A DNA stretch of 12,751 nucleotides from an uncultured Clostridia bacterium (GTDB taxonomy: Bacteria; Bacillota; Clostridia; Oscillospirales; CAG-382), in contig CAJOMW010000013.1 in the NCBI GenBank assembly GCA_905235695.1, positions 1 to 12,751 of the forward strand, given 5' to 3'. The notes under the pieces were generated by a model. It was not told where the DNA came from, ran no database searches, and worked only from the letters and a program-made list of their open reading frames with translations. The position numbers were made by a program, and so were the translations under genes. The number at the start of each line of letters is the position of its first letter. Position 1 is the stretch's first letter. Shown here piece by piece: positions 7,443 to 12,751 of the stretch.

Positions 7443-7640
7443 TTACGCCTCTTTTGCAGCCTTTTCTGTGGAAATATATTCCTTTCCGGCGTATGTTCCG
7501 CAGTTCTTGCAAACTCTGTGCGAAAGAATATACGTACCGCACTTCGGGCACTTGGTTATTCCGGGAACGGAGAGCTTCCAAACATTGCTGCGTCTCTTGT
7601 CGCGTCTTGCCTTAGACACTTTTCTCTTCGGTACTGCCAT
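7443..7640 (-). CDS. rpmF: Large ribosomal subunit protein bL32
   Basis: A 65-residue basic protein with the classic bL32 start MAVPKRKVSKARRDKRRS. The zinc-ribbon form is present: C31-P-K-C34 and C44-K-N-C47 make the four-cysteine (zinc-containing) variant rather than the cysteine-free paralogue used under zinc starvation. It binds 23S rRNA near the peptidyl transferase end of the 50S subunit. The start is clear: AAAGGAGGTG lies eight to nine bases before the ATG. DUF177 immediately upstream is the near-universal partner gene. It probably has its own promoter inside the DUF177 3' end in addition to read-through from the DUF177 promoter. A C-terminal alanine- and glutamate-rich tail (STEKAAKEA) is unremarkable. 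Confidence 0.98.
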   Translation of the reverse strand: MAVPKRKVSKARRDKRRSNVWKLSVPGITKCPKCGTYILSHRVCKNCGTYAGKEYISTEKAAKEA

Positions 7641-7692
7641 TTAAGGCACCTCCTTTATATAGCATATATTATTATTTACTAACACAAATTAC

Positions 7693-7721
7693 ATTGTACT
7701 ACATATTTTCTCAATTGTCAA
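7693..7721 (-). promoter_or_regulatory. Strong predicted sigma-A promoter of rpmF, overlapping the DUF177 3' end
   Basis: TTGACA (7716-7721, 6 of 6) and TACAAT (7693-7698, 5 of 6) are exactly 17 bases apart on the minus strand. The -35 box falls within the final Leu-Asp-Asn codons of DUF177. Transcription from about 7686 gives a leader near 46 bases carrying the rpmF ribosome site. Confidence 0.75.
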
Positions 7722-8241
7722 GTAATTTTTTTAAACCTTCCAGAGTATTTGCCCCGATATTTTTCTTACAAGAGCAATTTCTCTCGTTCAGGTCGCTCCC
7801 GCAGACCGGGCAAAGCCCCTTGCAGTCGTCCTTGCAGAGCACTTTTGCGGGAAGCTCGAGATAGAAGGCGGACGAGGCGTATTCGTACACGTCGAGAAGT
7901 CCGTTTCCGACCTCTATGAAGTCGTCGCTGTCGTTTTCGAGCCTTTTGGTGACGCCGTACTTTTTCGAGACCGATATATTCCCCGAAAGATCCTTTGCAC
8001 AGCGTGCGCAGTGGGTGTTGTAAGAGCCGCTGACGGTAAACTCAAGCTCGACGTAGCCGTCGGTCTTGCCCACGCCCTTTGCCTTTTCGCTGACCTTTCC
8101 GGTCACCTTTACGGGCTCGGGGAAGAAAAGGTCTTCCTTTTCGGTGTTCTCCGGCACTATATCAAACTCAAACGGTATCTCGCTTACTTCGCCGTTAAAT
8201 ATTTTTGATACGTCTGTTAAAAGACTGCCCTCGTGCGTCAT
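7711..8241 (-). CDS. DUF177 (YceD-like) protein, rpmF partner
   Basis: A 176-residue cytosolic protein of the DUF177/YceD family (YlbN in Bacillus). The family is encoded next to rpmF in most bacteria and, in plants and E. coli, has been tied to 23S rRNA accumulation. The N-terminus reads LLTDVSKIFNGE, as typical. Cysteines sit at 78/81 (CARC) and in the C-terminal CKDDCKGLCPVCGSDLN stretch (136, 140, 144, 147) followed by CSC (156, 158), suggesting metal binding. I chose the ATG at 8241, with AGG five bases upstream and GGG further up. A TTG at 8274 would add 11 residues but has no ribosome site. The gene stops 70 bases before rpmF, and its last codons overlap the rpmF promoter. A near-perfect promoter lies upstream. 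Confidence 0.9.
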   Translation of the reverse strand: MTHEGSLLTDVSKIFNGEVSEIPFEFDIVPENTEKEDLFFPEPVKVTGKVSEKAKGVGKTDGYVELEFTVSGSYNTHCARCAKDLSGNISVSKKYGVTKRLENDSDDFIEVGNGLLDVYEYASSAFYLELPAKVLCKDDCKGLCPVCGSDLNERNCSCKKNIGANTLEGLKKLLDN

Positions 8242-8308
8242 AAAACCTATCCCTTTTTCGTTCTTAAAACTCAAAGCCGAAAATTTTCGTCAGAAAGCGG
8301 CAAGAGTA

Positions 8309-8356
8309 ATTATACAATGTCATTTTGCTTTTGTCAAGAGTTTTTGGCTTATTTTT
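8309..8356 (-). promoter_or_regulatory. Exact-consensus sigma-A promoter with UP-like A-tracts, for DUF177-rpmF
   Basis: On the minus strand TTGACA (8332-8337) and TATAAT (8309-8314) are both 6 of 6, with the optimal 17-base spacer. Upstream lie two A5 tracts (complement of T8341-8345 and T8352-8356) one helical turn apart, like an UP element. Transcription should start near 8302, giving a leader of about 60 bases. The element begins directly after the gyrB stop. Confidence 0.88.
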
Positions 8357-8359
8357 GCG

Positions 8360-10453
8360 TTAAATGTCGAGATTCGTGACGTATTTTGCGTTCTGCTGGA
8401 TAAACGCACGTCTCGGCTCTACCTTTTCGCCCATGAGAAGCGAGAAGGTCTCGTCTGCCTCAATGGCGTCCTCTATGCGGACCTTGAGAAGCGTTCTCCT
8501 TTCGGGATCCATGGTCGTCTCCCAGAGCTGGTCTGCGTCCATCTCGCCAAGACCTTTATATCTCTCTGCTTCGACGTTCACTCCGCCGAGCTCCTGAATG
8601 TACATATCCCTCTCCTCGTCGGAGTACGCATATCTGAGCTGCTTGCCCTTGAACACCTTATAGAGCGGAGGCTGTGCGCAGTATATATGTCCCTCCTCGA
8701 TGAGAGGTCTCATGTGCCTGAAGAAGAACGTGAGCAGAAGCGTCTTTATATGTGCGCCGTCCACATCGGCATCCGCCATTATGATTATCTTGCCGTATCT
8801 CAGCTTTTCGATGTTGAACTCGCTTCCCACTCCGCATCCGAGCGCCAGTATTATAGGCGTTATCTGAACGCTGGAGAGTATTCTGTCAAGCCGGGACTTT
8901 TCGACATTGAGGATCTTGCCGCGCATGGGGAGAATTGCCTGGAACTTGCTGTCGCGTCCGTCCTTGGCGGTTCCTCCTGCGGAATCTCCCTCGACGAGGA
9001 ACAGCTCGGTGTTCTCCATGGATTTATCCTGGCAGTCCGCCAGCTTTCCGGGAAGGGTTGTGCCTTCGAGCGCAGTCTTACGCCTTGTCAGCTCTCTCGC
9101 TTTCTTTGCGGCTTCTCTTGCTCTGGACGCTGCAAGCGCCTTTTCTATTATTATCTTGCCGACTGCCGGATTTTCTTCAAAATACGACGTCAGCTTGTCT
9201 GTCATAAGCGCCTCGACAAAGGGCCTTACCTCGGCGTTTCCGAGCTTACTCTTTGTCTGTCCCTCAAACTGTGCGTCGGGAAGCTTTACGTTTATGACGG
9301 CGCAGAGTCCGTCTCTCGTATCTTCGCCCATGAGATTCTTGTCGTCAGCCTTCAGATATCCGAACTTTCTGCCGTAGTCGTTCAGTATCTTTGTGAGCGC
9401 ATTCTTGAAGCCGGTCTCGTGCGTTCCGCCCTCTATGGTCCTTACGTTGTTTGCAAAGGAGTATATTGTCTCGTCGTACTTGTCGTTGTACTGGAGCGCT
9501 ATCTCGCAGGAGTAGTCGTCCTTCTTGCCGGAGACGTATATAACGTCAGGGTGCAGCATATTGGCGTGCTTTTTGGAGTTGAGGTGCTCGACAAAGCTGC
9601 GGACGCCGCCGACATAGTGGAGCACTTCGGGCTTTCTCAGCTCGGATTTCTCGACCTTTTCCTCTTCGGCAGCCTCTTCTGCCGCTTCCTCAGCAGCTTC
9701 CTCTTCCGCCTCGTCGTCTATATACTCGGATATTTCCGGTACGTGCTCGTCCTGCACGGGGCGCAGATCTATAAGCTCTATTCTGAGTCCGGCGTTGAGG
9801 AACGCCTGCTCGCGGAGCATGGAGAGGACTGTGGAGTACTTGACGACTATGCTGTCGAATATCTCAGCGTCCGGCTTGAACCTTACGTACAGTCCGTGCT
9901 CGTCCGTATCCCCTTCCTCTATCATGGGACGGGCGACCTTTCCCCTTTCAAATCTCTCCGTATACTTCTTTCCGTCGTGGCAGTTGACTACCTCTGTCCA
10001 CTCTGAGAGCGCATTTACGACCGATGCGCCGACGCCGTGCAGACCGCCGGAAATCTTGTATCCGTCGCCGCCGAATTTACCGCCTGCGTGAAGCACTGTA
10101 AATACGACCTCTAACGTCGGTATACCCATTTTCGGGTGTATGCCAGAGGGGATTCCGCGTCCGTTATCCTTTACGGATATGCTGTTGTCCTCGTGGAGCG
10201 TGACGATTATATTGTCGCATATTCCGGCAAGCGCTTCGTCTATGGAGTTGGTGACTATCTCGTATATGAGATGATGAAGTCCCTTCTCGCTCGTAGAGCC
10301 GATGTACATACCCGGTCTCTTTCTTACCGCCTCAAGTCCCTCGAGAACCTGTATCTGACTGTCGTCGTACTTGTGTGCGGAAGCGTCTACCGCCGTGTCA
10401 TTTGCGCTCACCTCTTCGGTGAAGTGCTCGTTTTCGTAATTGTTGTCCTGCAT
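8360..10453 (-). CDS. gyrB: DNA gyrase subunit B
   Basis: A 697-residue ATPase subunit of gyrase, which with GyrA introduces negative supercoils. The GHKL ATPase domain shows EIVTNSIDEA (65-74, with T68 where D is usual), DNGRGIP (96-102), GGLHGVG (136-142) and the QTK loop (399-401). The Toprim domain shows EGDSAGG (488-494) and DADVDGAH (561-568). The tail has RYKGLGEMDADQLWETTMDP and ends in YVTNLDI. All catalytic elements are present. Unusual features are a 30-residue acidic N-terminal extension and an acidic EEAA-rich insertion at about 234-275 in the transducer region, making it about 50 residues longer than typical Firmicutes GyrB. GGAG precedes the ATG by seven bases. remB lies upstream, as expected. 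gyrA does not follow. GyrB rather than ParE is inferred from the recF-remB context. Confidence 0.97.
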   Translation of the reverse strand: MQDNNYENEHFTEEVSANDTAVDASAHKYDDSQIQVLEGLEAVRKRPGMYIGSTSEKGLHHLIYEIVTNSIDEALAGICDNIIVTLHEDNSISVKDNGRGIPSGIHPKMGIPTLEVVFTVLHAGGKFGGDGYKISGGLHGVGASVVNALSEWTEVVNCHDGKKYTERFERGKVARPMIEEGDTDEHGLYVRFKPDAEIFDSIVVKYSTVLSMLREQAFLNAGLRIELIDLRPVQDEHVPEISEYIDDEAEEEAAEEAAEEAAEEEKVEKSELRKPEVLHYVGGVRSFVEHLNSKKHANMLHPDVIYVSGKKDDYSCEIALQYNDKYDETIYSFANNVRTIEGGTHETGFKNALTKILNDYGRKFGYLKADDKNLMGEDTRDGLCAVINVKLPDAQFEGQTKSKLGNAEVRPFVEALMTDKLTSYFEENPAVGKIIIEKALAASRAREAAKKARELTRRKTALEGTTLPGKLADCQDKSMENTELFLVEGDSAGGTAKDGRDSKFQAILPMRGKILNVEKSRLDRILSSVQITPIILALGCGVGSEFNIEKLRYGKIIIMADADVDGAHIKTLLLTFFFRHMRPLIEEGHIYCAQPPLYKVFKGKQLRYAYSDEERDMYIQELGGVNVEAERYKGLGEMDADQLWETTMDPERRTLLKVRIEDAIEADETFSLLMGEKVEPRRAFIQQNAKYVTNLDI

Positions 10454-10468
10454 AACTTTCTCCGTTTC

Positions 10469-10496
10469 ATTATATATCCGATGTTTATTTTTTCAA
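10469..10496 (-). promoter_or_regulatory. Predicted sigma-A promoter of gyrB
   Basis: TTGAAA (10491-10496, 5 of 6) and TATAAT (10469-10474, 6 of 6) with a 16-base spacer lie in the 46-base gap between remB and gyrB. Transcription would begin near 10462, leaving only about nine untranslated bases before the ATG. The TATAAT sits 15 bases from the start codon, so the GGAG ribosome site is at the very 5' end. Confidence 0.65.
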
Positions 10497-10499
10497 ACC

Positions 10500-10793
10500 T
10501 TACAGATACTTTGACTGCCGTTTCCAGCGGCCGTATATGGTTGCGCTCGAGAGCGTTGTGAAATACACCCTCTCCTTGAAGCCGTCCGTCTCGACGACGA
10601 AGGATTTAGGAATATCCGTGCCGACGGTTATAAGCCGCTTTGCCTGCTCCATGCGCGAAAGATAGCGCTTGGTGTCTGCCTTGGTGCTCGCCGTATCGAG
10701 ATCGAATACCCCGAGCACGTCCTCTTTGTATAAAATTGACGTTCCGCCTATGTTTATCAGCGGATGATTTCTGACTTTTCCGTTTTCTGACAT
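10500..10793 (-). CDS. remB: DUF370 protein, RemB-like (YaaB) regulator
   Basis: A 97-residue protein of the DUF370/RemA family, members of which bind DNA or regulate extracellular-matrix genes in Bacillus. The family core is clear: INIGGTSILYKEDVLGVFDLDTAS (13-36), then IPKSFVVETDG (61-71) and VYFTTLSSATIYGR (76-89). The segment before INIGG is about ten residues longer than in most members. Location between recF and gyrB is the conserved position of yaaB/remB, and that context is the main reason for choosing RemB over RemA. The ATG follows the recF stop by nine bases, and AAGGAAA overlapping that stop serves as ribosome site, so it is co-transcribed with recF. The matrix role is known in Bacillus and only inferred here. 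Confidence 0.88.
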   Translation of the reverse strand: MSENGKVRNHPLINIGGTSILYKEDVLGVFDLDTASTKADTKRYLSRMEQAKRLITVGTDIPKSFVVETDGFKERVYFTTLSSATIYGRWKRQSKYL

Positions 10794-10802
10794 ACCGTTT
10801 CC

Positions 10803-12038
10803 TTATCCCTGCGTAATATTCCCATTTAAACCGAGCGGTTCATATCCGCCGTTTTCCACGCGTATCAGATTTACCTCTCCGTAGTTCGGGAAAGAGGCGA
10901 GGTCACAGCAGGTTATCAGCGCCTGCCTGTCGCGTATCAGCTTTATGAGATAGCTTCTCCTGTCGTTATCGAGCTCTCCGAGAAGGTCGTCCAGCAGAAA
11001 TACCGGATATTCGCCCGTTATCTTATTGAATATCTCTCCCTCTGCTATCTTCACCGCAAGCACGGCGCTTCTCTGCTGTCCCTGCGAGCCGAACGTGCGT
11101 GCCGCAAACTCTGAAAGTCTCGTGTTTTCCGAGCCGTCGGGCATTACCTCGTCTTCAGACAGAACCTCCTCCGTGTCGTGCCCTGACAGCATCGGGGAAT
11201 TTTTTATATACATCACGACGTCGTCCTTGTGCGGACCGTGCAGAGTCCTGCCCTGCTTTATTTCACTCGGAAGGTCGGCTCTGTAGGTTTCGAGAAGCCT
11301 TCTCTCTGTATACTCCATATCGGAAAAATTTTCTTTGGTGGAGGAAATGTACCTCACATCGAGCGTCTCCTTTGAGCCGGAAAGCTCGCCGTAAGCGTCC
11401 ATGGCGTATTCCCTCAGCATATCGGCAAGTCCGCTTCTCTGCTTTATCACTACCGCCGCAGTCTTTGCGAGCATTGAGTTGAGAACTTCGAGATAATCCT
11501 CGTCCGCTCTTCCGTAGGGAGAAATCTTTTTGAGATATGCGTTCTTGTCCGCAAGCACTTTGAGGTAGCTGTTCATGTAGTGGATATATCTCGGCTGAAG
11601 CTGTGAGAGCGCCATATCCAAAAATCTGCGCCGCTCCTCGGGGCTTCCCTTTATGAGCATGAGATGATCGGGCGTAAAAAGCACCGCTCTGAACACTCCG
11701 AGGAACTCCGACACCTTGCCGACTTCATACCCTTGATACGTCATGCGCTTTACAAAGCCCTTTTCCTTAGACAAGTGCCAGACGACCGACATACTCTCGG
11801 TAAGTCCGCTCCGCTCGAGGGTTATCCCGGCTCTTGCCGTGTCGCTTCCCTTTTGTATGAGCTCCGCCTCATGCCTTGTGCGAAAGCTCCTGCCGGAGGC
11901 GAACACGTAGGCGCACTCGAGGGTGTTGGTCTTGCCGGCGGCGTTGCTTCCGTAGAGGAGATTTATGCCGTCAGAAAGGGCGAGCGTGCCGCCTGAGAGG
12001 TTTCGAAAGGCTGTGGTGTTTATATCCTTCAGGCGCAT
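10803..12038 (-). CDS. recF: DNA replication and repair protein RecF
   Basis: A 411-residue SMC/ABC-like ATPase that with RecO and RecR loads RecA at gaps and stalled forks. Walker A is GSNAAGKT (30-37), the signature motif is FGSQGQQRSAVLAVKIAE (316-333) and Walker B is PVFLLDDLLGELD (345-357). The family LHGPHKDD is at 267-273. An acidic, low-complexity segment at about 282-312, before the signature, is longer than in typical RecF. The frame is open for a further 35 codons upstream, but the start is the ATG at 12038. It aligns with the family N-terminus (MRLKDINTTAFRNL) and overlaps the preceding stop as TAATG. No good ribosome site precedes it, so translation probably depends on reinitiation after the glycosyltransferase gene. 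Confidence 0.95.
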   Translation of the reverse strand: MRLKDINTTAFRNLSGGTLALSDGINLLYGSNAAGKTNTLECAYVFASGRSFRTRHEAELIQKGSDTARAGITLERSGLTESMSVVWHLSKEKGFVKRMTYQGYEVGKVSEFLGVFRAVLFTPDHLMLIKGSPEERRRFLDMALSQLQPRYIHYMNSYLKVLADKNAYLKKISPYGRADEDYLEVLNSMLAKTAAVVIKQRSGLADMLREYAMDAYGELSGSKETLDVRYISSTKENFSDMEYTERRLLETYRADLPSEIKQGRTLHGPHKDDVVMYIKNSPMLSGHDTEEVLSEDEVMPDGSENTRLSEFAARTFGSQGQQRSAVLAVKIAEGEIFNKITGEYPVFLLDDLLGELDNDRRSYLIKLIRDRQALITCCDLASFPNYGEVNLIRVENGGYEPLGLNGNITQG

Positions 12039-12751
12039 TATTTTGACTGCTTTTTGCCGTGTACGACCGTACCTGCAAGGAACTTCGGAAGCTTCATCAT
12101 TCTGCCCACTCTCGACGGATTTTTCTTGAATCTGTACAGCCATTCGAGGTTGTGGTCGAGATAGAACTCGGGCGCCCTTTCCGCAGTTCCGGCGAACACG
12201 TCGAGCGAGCCGCCGAGACCTGCCGCAAATGTGACGCCGGTCAGCTTTGCACGGTTATTGTATATCCACTTTTCCTGCTTTGGCGCACCGAGGCACACCA
12301 GCAGTATCTTTGCGCCGCTGTTGTTTATGTCTTCGATTATATCGGGCAATTCTTCTTCGCCGAAATAGCCGTCTCTGCCGACTGCCTTAAAGCCCGGATA
12401 TTTTTCCGCCAGCTTTTCCGCCGCCTTTTCCCAGACCGCCTTATCTGTCTCGGTCGCCCTTGCGCCGCCTAGGAAATATGTGAGGATACCGTTTTTTGCG
12501 GCGTACTCGACTATTCTCTCGGCAATTTCAACGCCGGCGACCTTTTCTTTGAGCGGCGTGCCGATTATCTTTGAAGCGTAAACTACGCCTATTCCGTCGG
12601 GTATTATGAGCGACGCCGAATTTATCACCTTGTAAAGGTCGTTGTTCTCTATACACGCCTGCACTATCTCGGAGTTCGGGGTGACCATGTACGAAAAGCC
12701 GTCTCCCTCAATGAGCGACACCGCCTTTTCAAAAGCCTCGTCTTTGGTGAC
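12038..12751 (-). CDS. WecG/TagA/CpsF family glycosyltransferase, 5' end outside the window
   Basis: A partial gene of 237 residues to the right edge. The frame continues off the window without a start, and about 10-20 N-terminal residues are missing compared with the family (240-260). Family motifs are TPNSEIV (about 24-30 of this fragment), PDGIGVVYA (51-59, with the presumed catalytic-base aspartate), LGAPKQEKW (154-162) and GLGGSLDVFAGTAERAPE (168-185), followed by LEWLYRFKKNPSR. These GT26 enzymes transfer N-acetylmannosamine (TagA, teichoic acid linkage unit) or related amino-sugars to lipid-linked intermediates at the cytoplasmic face of the membrane. Which sugar is used here cannot be told. 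The stop overlaps the recF ATG by one base, so the two genes share a transcript. Such an envelope gene is not the usual recF neighbour. Confidence 0.93.
   Translation of the reverse strand, partial: VTKDEAFEKAVSLIEGDGFSYMVTPNSEIVQACIENNDLYKVINSASLIIPDGIGVVYASKIIGTPLKEKVAGVEIAERIVEYAAKNGILTYFLGGARATETDKAVWEKAAEKLAEKYPGFKAVGRDGYFGEEELPDIIEDINNSGAKILLVCLGAPKQEKWIYNNRAKLTGVTFAAGLGGSLDVFAGTAERAPEFYLDHNLEWLYRFKKNPSRVGRMMKLPKFLAGTVVHGKKQSK

Noticed and set aside
8242..8274. A TTG start for DUF177 that adds 11 residues
   Set aside because: There is no ribosome site before the TTG, while the ATG at 8241 has AGG/GGG upstream and gives the normal family start.
8066..10006. A 646-codon open frame on the plus strand opposite DUF177 and gyrB
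   Set aside because: It lies antisense to two well-supported genes, has no recognisable domain and no ribosome site that I can see. It reflects the codon bias of gyrB read backwards.
12039..12143. A 35-residue N-terminal extension of RecF
   Set aside because: It would lie wholly within the glycosyltransferase gene, has no family similarity, and the ATG at 12038 gives the normal RecF N-terminus with a TAATG overlap.

Overview
The window looks like a piece of a low- to mid-GC Firmicutes chromosome, most likely a gut-type member of the Clostridia. The reasons are the recF-remB-gyrB order, a DUF512 radical-SAM protein beside der, DUF177 beside rpmF, an AddA-type (not RecB-type) recombination nuclease, strong AGGAGG-like ribosome binding sites, and promoters of the sigma-A type. 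The assignment is inferred from gene content. There is no rRNA or other species marker in the window.

All ten recognisable genes lie on the minus strand, so transcription runs from high to low coordinates. In that order they are: a wecG/tagA/cpsF-type glycosyltransferase cut by the window edge; recF, coupled to it by a TAATG overlap; a remB-like DUF370 gene; gyrB; DUF177 (YceD-like); rpmF (bL32); a DUF512 radical-SAM protein; der; addA; and a small VOC/glyoxalase-fold protein whose start overlaps the end of addA. An unrecognised 52-codon frame sits between der and its terminator. The only clear plus-strand signal is a terminator at the left edge, which suggests a convergent gene outside the window.

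Functionally this is a housekeeping region: DNA topology and repair (GyrB, RecF, AddA), ribosome assembly and translation (bL32, Der), cell-envelope glycan synthesis (the glycosyltransferase) and a probable matrix regulator (RemB-like). The classical origin-proximal order is only partly kept. recF-remB-gyrB survive, but dnaN is not next to recF (an envelope gene is) and gyrA does not follow gyrB. addA stands alone without addB.

Control elements are unusually legible. There are good sigma-A-type promoters before gyrB, DUF177 (an exact TTGACA-17-TATAAT), rpmF (inside the DUF177 3' end) and DUF512. Convincing or possible terminator hairpins follow der, rpmF and the VOC gene. A patch of 7-base tandem repeats plus an 11-bp hairpin lies between DUF512 and der. 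I saw no mobile element genes, CRISPR array, rRNA or tRNA, and no gene-free stretch over 300 bases. I did not find a wholly new system. The best leads are the heptad repeat patch, the small frame after der, the acidic insertions in GyrB and RecF, and the overlapping promoter layout.
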